64,000 nt of DNA, taken from contig NZ_JALDAX010000016.1 in assembly GCF_022698145.1 (NCBI RefSeq), forward strand, positions 1 through 64,000, given 5' to 3'. Below the pieces are notes generated by a model that was given only the letters and a program-made list of their open reading frames with translations, had not been told where the DNA came from and ran no database searches. Of this stretch, positions 8,832-15,700 are shown one piece after another (the first letter of the stretch is position 1; each line of letters opens with the position of its first letter). Made by a program: the position numbers and the translations under genes. This DNA is from Streptomyces spinosisporus. GTDB taxonomy: Bacteria > Actinomycetota > Actinomycetes > Streptomycetales > Streptomycetaceae.

Positions 8832-8903
8832 TGGCCTATGGTGTAATTGGCAGCACGACTGATTCTGGTTCAGTTAGTCTTGGTTCGAGTCCAGGTAGGC
8901 CAG
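8832..8903 (+). tRNA. tRNA-Gln (CTG)
   Basis: 72 nt. Acceptor stem TGGCCTA/TAGGCCA with discriminator G; anticodon arm ACTGA-TTCTGGT-TCAGT, so anticodon CTG reading CAG; T-arm loop GGTTCGAGTCC. CCA is not encoded. First of five tRNAs following gltX. Confidence 0.97.
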
Positions 8904-8924
8904 CTCGCAGAGCTCATCTGCATC

Positions 8925-8997
8925 GCCCCCGTTGTGTAGCGGCCTAGCACGCTGCCCTCTCAAGGCAGTAGCGCCGGTTCGAATCCGGTCGGGGGTA
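8925..8997 (+). tRNA. tRNA-Glu (CTC), copy 1
   Basis: 73 nt. Acceptor GCCCCCG/CGGGGGT (first pair G-U), discriminator A; anticodon stem CTGCC/GGCAG around CTCTCAA, so anticodon CTC reading GAG. It differs from the other two copies by one compensated base pair in the anticodon stem. CCA is not encoded. Confidence 0.97.
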
Positions 8998-9059
8998 CAG
9001 ATCCTTCCCGCGAGGACGGTCCGGGTAGCTCCCGCCGACCTCGATGCAGGATCGCTAGG

Positions 9060-9132
9060 GCCCCCGTTGTGTAGCGGCCTAGCACGCCGCCCTCTCAAGG
9101 CGGTAGCGCCGGTTCGAATCCGGTCGGGGGTA
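9060..9132 (+). tRNA. tRNA-Glu (CTC), copy 2
   Basis: 73 nt, same as copy 1 except that the anticodon stem is CCGCC/GGCGG. Anticodon CTC. CCA is not encoded. Confidence 0.97.
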
Positions 9133-9152
9133 CAAACTGGTCTAAACCACAT

Positions 9153-9224
9153 TGGTCTATGGTGTAATTGGCAGCACGACTGATTCTGGTTCAGTTAGTC
9201 TTGGTTCGAGTCCAGGTAGACCAG
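9153..9224 (+). tRNA. tRNA-Gln (CTG), copy 2
   Basis: 72 nt, identical to the first tRNA-Gln except for a compensated pair in the acceptor stem (TGGTCTA/TAGACCA instead of TGGCCTA/TAGGCCA). Anticodon CTG. Confidence 0.97.
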
Positions 9225-9268
9225 CTCGGATCTGCGGCGGTGCAGTTTCAACCGCTCGCATGATCCTC

Positions 9269-9341
9269 GCCCCCGTTGTGTAGCGGCCTAGCACGCCGCC
9301 CTCTCAAGGCGGTAGCGCCGGTTCGAATCCGGTCGGGGGTA
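9269..9341 (+). tRNA. tRNA-Glu (CTC), copy 3
   Basis: 73 nt, same sequence as copy 2. Last tRNA of the cluster, followed within 6 bases by a strong terminator. Confidence 0.97.
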
Positions 9342-9346
9342 CGAGA

Positions 9347-9378
9347 CGAAGGCCCTCCGCTTCGGCGGGGGGCCTTCG
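9347..9378 (+). terminator. Terminator of the tRNA cluster
   Basis: Uninterrupted 14-bp stem: CGAAGGCCC-T-CCGC pairs with GCGG-G-GGGCCTTCG (one G-U) around a TTCG tetraloop. Very stable, no U-tract. Confidence 0.9.
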
Positions 9379-9490
9379 CCGTGTCCGGGAGTCCCGGTCG
9401 GGACCGCCGCCCTGTGTGTCAACGGGGAGGACCAGCCGCGGCGTTGAGGCGGGCCCTCCCTGTCGACGTCCCGGGCGTCTCCCGGTGTGG

Positions 9491-10207
9491 TCAGCCGGTG
9501 CGGCGCAGGGCCTCGGAGAGGCGGGCGGCGGCGTCGATGACCGCCTGGGCGTGCATACGGCCCGGGTGGCGCGTCAGGCGCTCGATGGGGCCGGAGACCG
9601 AGACGGCGGCCACCACGCGGTTGGAGGGGCCCCGCACCGGGGCGGAGACCGAGGCGACGCCCGGCTCGCGCTCGCCGATGGACTGGGCCCAGCCGCGGCG
9701 CCGTACGCCCGAGAGCGCGGTGGCCGTGAAGCGGGCGCCCTGCAGGCCGCGGTGCAGCCGCTCCGGCTCCTCCCAGGCCATCAGGATCTGCGCGGAGGAG
9801 CCGGCCTTCATCGTGAGCGTCGAGCCGACCGGGACCGTGTCCCGAAGTCCGGACAGACGCTCCGCCGCGGCGACGCAGATGCGCATGTCGCCCTGGCGGC
9901 GGTAGAGCTGGGCGCTCTCGCCCGTGACGTCCCGCAGGTGGGTCAGCACCGGGCCCGCGGTCGCGAGGAGGCGGTCCTCGCCGGCTGCCGCGGCCAGCTC
10001 CGACAGACGCGGGCCCAGAATGAACCGGCCCTGCATGTCGCGCGCCACCATACGGTGGTGCTCCAGAGCCACGGCCAGACGGTGGGCCGTGGGTCGTGCC
10101 AGTCCGGTTGCCGCCACCAGTCCCGCGAGGGTGGCCGGCCCGGACTCCAGGGCGCTCAGGACAAGGGCCGCCTTGTCCAGAACGCCGACGCCGCTACTGT
10201 TGTCCAT
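9491..10207 (-). CDS. ndgR: IclR-family regulator NdgR
   Basis: IclR-family transcription factor of 238 residues starting at ATG 10207 (MDNSSGVGVLDKAALVLSAL). The N-terminal winged helix-turn-helix (residues about 5-65, with LAGLVAATGLARPTAHRLAVAL as the recognition region) is followed by the IclR effector-binding domain. NdgR is known in Streptomyces as a regulator of amino-acid metabolism, differentiation and antibiotic production, and binds upstream of leuC. The identification rests on length, sequence type and this divergent position next to leuCD. The shared intergenic region has palindromic sites that probably serve both autoregulation and leuCD control. Confidence 0.94.
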   Translation of the reverse strand: MDNSSGVGVLDKAALVLSALESGPATLAGLVAATGLARPTAHRLAVALEHHRMVARDMQGRFILGPRLSELAAAAGEDRLLATAGPVLTHLRDVTGESAQLYRRQGDMRICVAAAERLSGLRDTVPVGSTLTMKAGSSAQILMAWEEPERLHRGLQGARFTATALSGVRRRGWAQSIGEREPGVASVSAPVRGPSNRVVAAVSVSGPIERLTRHPGRMHAQAVIDAAARLSEALRRTG

Positions 10208-10263
10208 GAAACGATACTCGCGTCTCACTCTGTGAAACGCAAGTTCATTTTTCCGTGAGACGC
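10206..10263. promoter_or_regulatory. Probable NdgR operator region
   Basis: A near-perfect palindrome, GCGTCTCAC-TCT-GTGAAACGC (10220-10240, one mismatch), lies 13 bp upstream of the ndgR start. Related half-sites are ATGAAACGA at 10206, overlapping the ndgR start codon, and GTGAGACGC at 10255, giving three half-sites at 23-26-bp spacing. Assignment to NdgR is inference from position. Confidence 0.6.
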
Positions 10264-10362
10264 GCAACCCTGGTACGCACAGCGGCCCGCGGACCGAACG
10301 GGCCTGGCGACGGGCGCCTGTGAACTGGGGCCGGGCGTCGTCTCCTTCAAGATCTCTAGTTG

Positions 10363-10384
10363 GGCCGGTGCACCTTTGCCGGCC
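10363..10384 (+). promoter_or_regulatory. Hairpin abutting the leuC ribosome site
   Basis: GGCCGG (10363-10368) can pair with CCGGCC (10379-10384) around a 10-base loop. The 3' arm directly touches the GGAGGG ribosome site of leuC (10385-10390), so it could affect translation. No leucine-rich leader peptide is evident. Confidence 0.4.
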
Positions 10385-10396
10385 GGAGGGAAAGCG

Positions 10397-11827
10397 ATGG
10401 GTAGGACACTCGCGGAGAAGGTCTGGGACGACCATGTCGTCCGGCGCGCCGAGGGCGAGCCCGACCTCCTCTTCATCGATCTCCACCTCCTGCACGAGGT
10501 GACCAGTCCGCAGGCCTTCGACGGTCTGCGTCTCAGCGGCCGCCCGGTGCGCCGTCTCGACCTCACCATCGCGACCGAGGACCACAACACCCCGACCCTC
10601 GACATCGACAAGCCGATCGCGGACCCGGTCTCGCGCGCCCAGCTGGAGACGCTGCGCAAGAACTGCGCCGAGTTCGGCGTACGCCTGCACCCGCTGGGCG
10701 ACGTCGAGCAGGGCGTCGTGCATGTCGTGGGCCCGCAGCTGGGTCTGACCCAGCCGGGTACGACGGTCGTCTGCGGCGACTCCCACACCTCCACGCACGG
10801 CGCCTTCGGTGCGCTGGCGTTCGGCATCGGCACCTCCCAGGTCGAGCACGTACTGGCGACCCAGACGCTGCCGATGGCCCGTCCGAAGACCATGGCCATC
10901 ACGGTCGACGGCGAACTGCCCGAGGGCGTCACGGCCAAGGACCTGATCCTGGCGATCATCGCCCGCATCGGCACGGGCGGCGGCCAGGGCTACATCCTGG
11001 AGTACCGCGGCTCCGCCATCGAGAAGCTCTCGATGGAGGCCCGCATGACCATCTGCAACATGTCGATCGAGGCCGGCGCCCGCGCGGGCATGATCGCCCC
11101 CGACGAGACCACCTTCGCGTACCTCAAGGGCCGTCCGCACGCCCCCGAGGGCGCCGACTGGGACGCCGCGGTCGAGTACTGGAAGACGCTGCGGACCGAC
11201 GACGACGCCGAGTTCGACGCCGAGGTGGTCATCGACGCCGCCGAACTGGCGCCGTTCGTCACCTGGGGCACCAACCCCGGCCAGGGCGCGCCGCTTTCGT
11301 CGGCCGTCCCCGACCCGGCTTCGTACGAAGACGCATCGGAGCGCCACGCCGCCGAAAAGGCCCTGGAATACATGGGGTTGGAGGCCGGGCAGCCGCTGCG
11401 CTCCATCAAGGTGGACACCGTCTTCGTAGGCTCGTGCACCAACGGCCGTATCGAGGACCTGCGCGCCGCGGCCGAGATCGTCAAGGGCCGCAAAGTCGCC
11501 GACGGCGTACGGATGCTGGTCGTCCCGGGCTCCGCGCGCGTGGGCCTGCAGGCCGTCTCCGAGGGCCTGGACGTCGTCTTCAAGGAGGCCGGCGCCGAGT
11601 GGCGGCACGCGGGCTGCTCGATGTGTCTGGGCATGAACCCCGACCAGCTGGCCCCGGGCGAGCGCTCCGCGTCCACCTCCAACCGCAACTTCGAGGGCAG
11701 GCAGGGCAAGGGCGGGCGTACGCACCTGGTGTCCCCGCAGGTCGCGGCCGCGACCGCGGTGACGGGCCACCTGGCCTCGCCCGCCGACCTGACCGACACA
11801 ACCGCCGCCGCGCCCGCTGGAGTCTGA
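10397..11827 (+). CDS. leuC: 3-isopropylmalate dehydratase large subunit
   Basis: Large subunit of isopropylmalate isomerase (leucine biosynthesis), which interconverts 2- and 3-isopropylmalate. It has 476 residues from ATG 10397 (MGRTLAEKVWDDHVVRRAEG), with a GGAGGG site six bases upstream; the open frame extends further but without support. Aconitase-family iron-sulfur cysteines are visible in VFVGSCTNGRIEDLR (about residue 347) and in HAGCSMCLGMNPD (about 407-410). The substrate-loop stretch VCGDSHTSTHGAFGALAFGIG is intact. leuD follows after 5 bp, with its ribosome site inside the leuC end, and the pair ends in a strong terminator. The upstream region carries the likely NdgR sites. Confidence 0.98.
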   Translation: MGRTLAEKVWDDHVVRRAEGEPDLLFIDLHLLHEVTSPQAFDGLRLSGRPVRRLDLTIATEDHNTPTLDIDKPIADPVSRAQLETLRKNCAEFGVRLHPLGDVEQGVVHVVGPQLGLTQPGTTVVCGDSHTSTHGAFGALAFGIGTSQVEHVLATQTLPMARPKTMAITVDGELPEGVTAKDLILAIIARIGTGGGQGYILEYRGSAIEKLSMEARMTICNMSIEAGARAGMIAPDETTFAYLKGRPHAPEGADWDAAVEYWKTLRTDDDAEFDAEVVIDAAELAPFVTWGTNPGQGAPLSSAVPDPASYEDASERHAAEKALEYMGLEAGQPLRSIKVDTVFVGSCTNGRIEDLRAAAEIVKGRKVADGVRMLVVPGSARVGLQAVSEGLDVVFKEAGAEWRHAGCSMCLGMNPDQLAPGERSASTSNRNFEGRQGKGGRTHLVSPQVAAATAVTGHLASPADLTDTTAAAPAGV

Positions 11828-11832
11828 GCATC

Positions 11833-12426
11833 ATGGAAGCATTCACCACGCACACCGGCCGGGCCGTCCCGCTGCGCCGCTCCAACGTCGACACCGACCA
11901 GATCATCCCTGCTCACTGGCTCAAGAAGGTGACCAGGGACGGTTTCGAGGACGGGCTCTTCGAGGCCTGGCGCAAGGACGAGAACTTCATCCTCAACCGG
12001 CCCGAGCGCAAGGGCGCCACGGTCCTGGTCGCCGGCCCCGACTTCGGCACCGGCTCCTCCCGCGAGCACGCGGTGTGGGCGCTGCAGAACTACGGCTTCA
12101 AGGCCGTGATCTCCTCCCGCTTCGCCGACATCTTCCGCGGCAACTCGCTGAAGAACGGCCTGCTCACGGTCGTCCTGGAGCAGAAGGTGGTGGAGGCGCT
12201 GCAGGACCTCACGGAGAAGGACCCGCAGGCGGAGATCACCGTCGACCTTCAGACCCGTGAGGTGCGCGCCGAAGGCATCACCGCCTCCTTCGAGCTGGAC
12301 GAGAACTCCCGCTGGCGGCTGCTGAACGGGCTGGACGACATCTCCATCACCCTCCAGAACGAGGCGGACATCGCCGCGTACGAGGCCAAGCGCCCCTCGT
12401 ACAAGCCGCAGACGCTCAAGGTCTGA
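11833..12426 (+). CDS. leuD: 3-isopropylmalate dehydratase small subunit
   Basis: Small (swivel-domain) subunit, 197 residues, starting at ATG 11833 (MEAFTTHTGRAVPLRRSNVD). Characteristic segments are NVDTDQIIPAHWLKK and the substrate-binding loop GPDFGTGSSREHAVWAL, followed by RFADIFRGNSLKNGLL. It forms the heterodimeric isomerase with LeuC, encoded immediately upstream, and needs no iron-sulfur cluster of its own. Length is standard for the bacterial LeuD. Confidence 0.98.
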   Translation: MEAFTTHTGRAVPLRRSNVDTDQIIPAHWLKKVTRDGFEDGLFEAWRKDENFILNRPERKGATVLVAGPDFGTGSSREHAVWALQNYGFKAVISSRFADIFRGNSLKNGLLTVVLEQKVVEALQDLTEKDPQAEITVDLQTREVRAEGITASFELDENSRWRLLNGLDDISITLQNEADIAAYEAKRPSYKPQTLKV

Positions 12427-12484
12427 CCCGGCCGGCCCGCGGACCCGCAACTCGACGGGTTTCGGCCACCGGAACACCCCCGCC

Positions 12485-12513
12485 GTACCCCCGATCGGTC
12501 CGATCGGGGGTAC
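12485..12513 (+). terminator. Terminator of leuCD
   Basis: Perfect 13-bp inverted repeat GTACCCCCGATCG / CGATCGGGGGTAC with a three-base loop, about 60 bp after leuD. Confidence 0.9.
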
Positions 12514-12700
12514 AGCCGTGTCCGGGCCCGTGCGCCGCCGAGGCCCCTCGCGATTTCCCCCAACTTCCCACGTTACGACGGTTGTTAGCGGGGTAGCCGA
12601 CACGTGTGGAAGGGACTTCCGCAGCACCAGGGAAGGCCGTTTGAGGTATCAGTTGCGACCCCCGCAGGCGACAACTCGCCCCAGATGGCACAATCTGTGC

Positions 12701-12931
12701 ATGGAACACGACGGCCAACTCGAGCTCTACGCGGCAGTCGCGGACCAACTGAAGGAAGCGCACACAAGAGTGCGCGCACTGCAAGTCCCGGAGGGCGTAC
12801 GGATGGCGCTGACCCGGAAGCTGCTGGTCATTACGGCCGCGGCCAAGCACGATCTCGCCGACGCGGCAAGGCGTCTGGAGGCGTTCACCGTGGACCTGGA
12901 CGAGGGTCGAATCCCCGAAGAGGACCGCTGA
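12701..12931 (+). CDS. Small helical hypothetical protein
   Basis: A 76-residue protein from ATG 12701 (MEHDGQLELYAAVADQLKEA). I do not recognise a function. It is predicted almost entirely helical, with charged amphipathic stretches (DQLKEAHTRVRAL, KHDLADAARRLEAFTVDLDEG), and has no membrane segment or cysteine. There is no ribosome site. Instead CACAAT, a -10-like hexamer, ends six bases before the ATG, so the mRNA is probably leaderless. The longer reading from GTG 12518 is poorly supported. It lies alone between the leuCD terminator and hupS. Confidence 0.72.
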   Translation: MEHDGQLELYAAVADQLKEAHTRVRALQVPEGVRMALTRKLLVITAAAKHDLADAARRLEAFTVDLDEGRIPEEDR

Positions 12932-13068
12932 ACGCAGCCGGGGCAGTCGAGTTCGTTGCGGCGCACGGGTGATTAGCCCGTTTCGTGTTTGATTTGCGGT
13001 ATATATCTGCCTAACGTGCGAAAAAGCTTGAACAGTTTCGTTCTGGCAATGTCTCCGAAGGGGAAGAC

Positions 13069-13716
13069 GTGAACAAGGCGCAGCTCGTAGAAGCGATTGC
13101 CGACAAGGTCGGTGGCCGTCAGCAGGCGGCCGAGGCCGTCGACGCGGTCCTGGACGCCATCGTCCGCGCGACCGTCGCGGGAGACCGGGTCTCGGTCACC
13201 GGCTTCGGTTCGTTCGAGAAGGTCGACCGTCCGGCCCGCTACGCCCGCAACCCCCAGACGGGCGAGCGGGTTCGGGTCAAGAAGACCTCCGTTCCGCGCT
13301 TCCGCGCGGGCCAGGGCTTCAAGGACCTGGTGAGCGGTTCGAAGAAGCTCCCGCGCGGCGGCGAGGTCGCCGTCAAGAAGGCGCCCAAGGGCAGCCTGAG
13401 CGGCGGGGCTTCCGCGACCGTCAAGAAGGCCGCGGCGAAGAAGACCACCGCCAAGAAGGCCACCGCGAAGAAGACGACGGCGAAGAAGACCACGGCCAAG
13501 AAGACCACGGCCACCGCCAAGAAGGCCACGGCGAAGAAGACCACGGCCAAGAAGGCCACGGGCGCCGCCAAGACCTCCGCGGCGAAGAAGACGACCGCCA
13601 AGAAGGCCACCGCGAAGAAGGCCCCGGCGAAGAAGGCGACGGCCAAGAAGGCCCCCGCCAAGAAGTCGACGGCTCGCAAGACCACCGCCAAGAAGGCCAC
13701 CGCCCGCAAGAGGTAA
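13069..13716 (+). CDS. hupS: HU-family nucleoid protein HupS with lysine-rich tail
   Basis: HU-type DNA-binding protein of 215 residues from GTG 13069, with an AAGGGGAA ribosome site. Residues 1 to about 92 form the complete HU fold (MNKAQLVEAIADKVGG, then VTGFGSFEKVDRPARYARNP, the DNA-binding arm). The remaining 120 residues are a histone-H1-like tail of repeated A-K-K-T/A units. This two-part structure is the actinobacterial HupS type, which in Streptomyces compacts the nucleoid in spores; a tail-less HupA normally exists elsewhere. The A/T-rich stretch 12980-13050 upstream, unusual for this genome, probably holds its promoter. A long hairpin follows. Confidence 0.95.
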   Translation: MNKAQLVEAIADKVGGRQQAAEAVDAVLDAIVRATVAGDRVSVTGFGSFEKVDRPARYARNPQTGERVRVKKTSVPRFRAGQGFKDLVSGSKKLPRGGEVAVKKAPKGSLSGGASATVKKAAAKKTTAKKATAKKTTAKKTTAKKTTATAKKATAKKTTAKKATGAAKTSAAKKTTAKKATAKKAPAKKATAKKAPAKKSTARKTTAKKATARKR

Positions 13717-13732
13717 GGGGCACAGGGGCACT

Positions 13733-13777
13733 CACGCGCCGGGCCGGACTCCGCATCGGAGCCCGGCCCGCGGCGTG
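13733..13777 (+). terminator. Terminator after hupS
   Basis: Long imperfect inverted repeat from CACGCGCCGGGCC to GGCCCGCGGCGTG, closing on CTCCG-CAT-CGGAG. It could also serve the convergent minus-strand gene ending at 13797. Confidence 0.85.
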
Positions 13778-13796
13778 TTCGTGGGGGGTGCGGCGT

Positions 13797-14000
13797 TCAC
13801 ATGGTCTGCAGCGTCACGAGCGTGATGCGGGGGCTGTCCTCGGCGCTCTCCACCTCGATGCGCACACGCTGTCCCGGCCGCAGCAGCCGCAGGCCTCCGG
13901 CGTCGAAGGCGGCCGCGTCGAAGGGGACGGGGGTGCCGTCGTCCAGGAGCACGCTGCCGGTGCGGGTGTTGGCGTCGTAGGTGTATGCCGTGGCCTGCAT
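13797..14000 (-). CDS. Small OB-fold/cold-shock-like protein
   Basis: A 67-residue protein starting at ATG 14000 (MQATAYTYDANTRTGSVLLD). The sequence is all-beta in character (TGSVLLDDGTPVPFDAAAF, LRLLRPGQRVRIEVE), similar in layout to cold-shock-domain proteins, but without clear RNP aromatic motifs. I would call it OB-fold-like, with function unknown. A TAGGCT hexamer lies seven bases upstream of the ATG and no ribosome site is visible, so it may be leaderless. It is downstream of cofC on the same strand, separated by the tandem 11-bp repeat. Confidence 0.75.
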   Translation of the reverse strand: MQATAYTYDANTRTGSVLLDDGTPVPFDAAAFDAGGLRLLRPGQRVRIEVESAEDSPRITLVTLQTM

Positions 14001-14069
14001 GACGGCCAGCCTAATGTGCGGGCGGGTTCGGGGCCTGTCGTGGGGATGCGGCGGCCCGCGCCGGTCAAA

Positions 14070-14113
14070 AGCCGACCAGGAGCCGATCAAGAGGCGATCA
14101 AGAGCCGATCAGG
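14070..14113. repeat. Four tandem 11-bp repeats at the end of cofC
   Basis: Four consecutive 11-bp units: AGCCGACCAGG, AGCCGATCAAG, AGGCGATCAAG, AGCCGATCAGG. Each matches the consensus AGCCGATCARG with at most two changes. The array begins in the last codons of cofC, whose stop is formed by a repeat unit, and runs into the gap before the OB-like gene. The 11-bp period is one helical turn. Confidence 0.85.
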
Positions 14114-14747
14114 AGCCCGGGGTCAGCAGCCCCGCGGCCACCGCCGCCGTGTGCGGCCCCACGCCCAGGGCCAGCGCCGTGCGCAGGTCGGCGCCCGTGT
14201 CCACGTCCTGGCGTACGGAATCCACGGCGTCCAGGGCCAGTTCCACGGCGCCGGACGCGGCATGGCGGGCGCGGGAATCCGGGCCGAATGCCGGGAGCAA
14301 TTCCTGACCGGGTCCTGCCGCCAGCAGGGTCGTACCGATTGCGGCCGCATCGGCGAGAAAAGCACGGGGGAATTCAGCGGCCGCTTCAAGGACCCGGAAC
14401 AATTCCGGGGTGCGCAGGGCCGGCAGATCGGCGTTCAGGGCCGCGACGGGACTTTCGGGGCGTGCGGTGCGTACGACGGCGGTTCCGTGCGCCAGTGCCG
14501 CGTTGAGGCCGCCCTGCGGTTCGTCGGGGACGATCCGGGCGCCCAGCGCGGACAGCTCACGCGCGGCCAGGGCGTCGTCCGTGACTACGGCCACATCCCG
14601 GACCGCCGGGCAGGCCAGCGCCGCCGCCACGGTGTCCTGGGCGAAGGCGAGGGCGAGACCCGGGCGCAGTCCGCCGGCGGCGGTGCCCGAGAGCCTGCTC
14701 TTGGCCCGCGCCAGGGGTTTCAGGGGTATGACCAAGGTCCACAGCAC
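14109..14747 (-). CDS. cofC: 2-phospho-L-lactate/phosphoenolpyruvate guanylyltransferase (CofC/FbiD)
   Basis: Nucleotidyltransferase of 212 residues from GTG 14747. It begins with the family signature LWTLVIPLKPLARAKSRLSG, followed by LALAFAQDTVAAALA, VAVVTDDALAARELSALGA and the metal-binding ALNADLPALRTPELF. CofC (FbiD in actinobacteria) couples phospholactate or phosphoenolpyruvate to GTP, an early step of coenzyme F420 synthesis. No other F420 gene is in the window, which agrees with scattered fbi genes in actinobacteria. The stop codon lies inside a tandem 11-bp repeat. Divergent plsC lies on the other side. Confidence 0.93.
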   Translation of the reverse strand: MLWTLVIPLKPLARAKSRLSGTAAGGLRPGLALAFAQDTVAAALACPAVRDVAVVTDDALAARELSALGARIVPDEPQGGLNAALAHGTAVVRTARPESPVAALNADLPALRTPELFRVLEAAAEFPRAFLADAAAIGTTLLAAGPGQELLPAFGPDSRARHAASGAVELALDAVDSVRQDVDTGADLRTALALGVGPHTAAVAAGLLTPGS

Positions 14748-14917
14748 CGGTGTTCCGTCCCTCTCTCGTCGCGGCCATTGTCACTCAGCCGTCACCTCGG
14801 CCATCTGGCGGTCGCGCCGTCGGGGCGTACCGTGTTCTCGACAGACCGTCGGCCCGGGGCGACACTTGTGCGGCCCCATGGCCCGATGTCCCATGGCCCC
14901 TAGAGGAAGGTGCGCGC

Positions 14918-15700
14918 GTGCCCCGCCGCAGAATCGGCTTCTGGTACCGCTTCGCCGCGGTGCTCTGCAAACCGCCGCTGGTGGTTCTGATCAAGCGGGA
15001 CTGGCGCGGAATGGAGAACATTCCGGCCGAGGGTGGATTTATCACCGCGGTGAACCACAATTCCCATGTGGACCCCTTCGCGTACGCGCACTATCAGTAC
15101 AACACCGGACGGGTTCCGCGATTCCTGGCGAAGAGCGGCCTTTTCAAGAAGGGATTCGTCGGCGCCGCGATGCGCGGCACCGGACAGATCCCCGTCTACC
15201 GCGAGACCACGGACGCGCTCAGCGCCTTCCGGGCCGCGATCGACGCCGTGGAGCGCGGTGAGTGCGTCGCGTTCTACCCCGAGGGCACCATCACCCGCGA
15301 CCCCGACCAGTGGCCCATGGTCGGCAAGACGGGCGCCGCGCGCGTCGCCCTGACGACCAAGTGCCCGGTGATCCCGGTCGCCCAGTGGGGAGCCAACGAA
15401 CTGCTCCCGCCGTACGCCAAGAAGCCCAACCTCCGCCCGCGCAAGACCCATCACGTGCTCGCCGGGCCGCCCGTCGACCTCGACCGCTTCTACGACAAGG
15501 AGATGACTCCGGAGCTGCTGAAGGAGGCGACGGAGGTCATCATGACCGCCGTCACCCGGCAGCTGGAGGAGATCCGCGGCGAGAAGGCACCCGCCACGCG
15601 CTACGACCCGCGCCAGGAGCGGATCGAGCAGCGGCGCAGGACGCAGGCGCAGACGCAGGTGCAGCACAAGGCCGGGCAGGAAGAGGGGCAGGGCACGTGA
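14918..15700 (+). CDS. plsC: 1-acyl-glycerol-3-phosphate acyltransferase-like protein
   Basis: PlsC-family membrane acyltransferase of 260 residues from GTG 14918, with an AGAGGAAGG ribosome site. The catalytic block I is VNHNSHVDPFAYA (H-x4-D, about residues 44-49), block III is FYPEGTITRDPD, and block II-type arginine follows in GTGQIPVYRE. It would transfer an acyl chain to lysophosphatidic acid at the cytoplasmic membrane. The C-terminal 40 residues are hydrophilic and rich in Q, R and E. The gene overlaps gpsA by 4 bp (GTGA), so glycerol-3-phosphate synthesis and phospholipid acylation are coupled in one operon. Confidence 0.92.
   Translation: MPRRRIGFWYRFAAVLCKPPLVVLIKRDWRGMENIPAEGGFITAVNHNSHVDPFAYAHYQYNTGRVPRFLAKSGLFKKGFVGAAMRGTGQIPVYRETTDALSAFRAAIDAVERGECVAFYPEGTITRDPDQWPMVGKTGAARVALTTKCPVIPVAQWGANELLPPYAKKPNLRPRKTHHVLAGPPVDLDRFYDKEMTPELLKEATEVIMTAVTRQLEEIRGEKAPATRYDPRQERIEQRRRTQAQTQVQHKAGQEEGQGT

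Noticed and set aside
8874..9183. Short open frames across the tRNA cluster (products with RIRTGATALRG or VAPVRIRSGVQ)
   Set aside because: These are translations of the tRNA genes themselves, a familiar source of false gene calls.
13425..13716. Direct repeats at the hupS 3' end as a possible CRISPR or minisatellite
   Set aside because: The repeats are codons of a lysine-rich tail (AAGAAG plus GCC/ACC), with no spacers of constant length. No CRISPR array is seen anywhere in the window.
13421..13756. Antisense frame of repeated S-W-P units opposite hupS
   Set aside because: It only mirrors the lysine/alanine repeats of the HupS tail.
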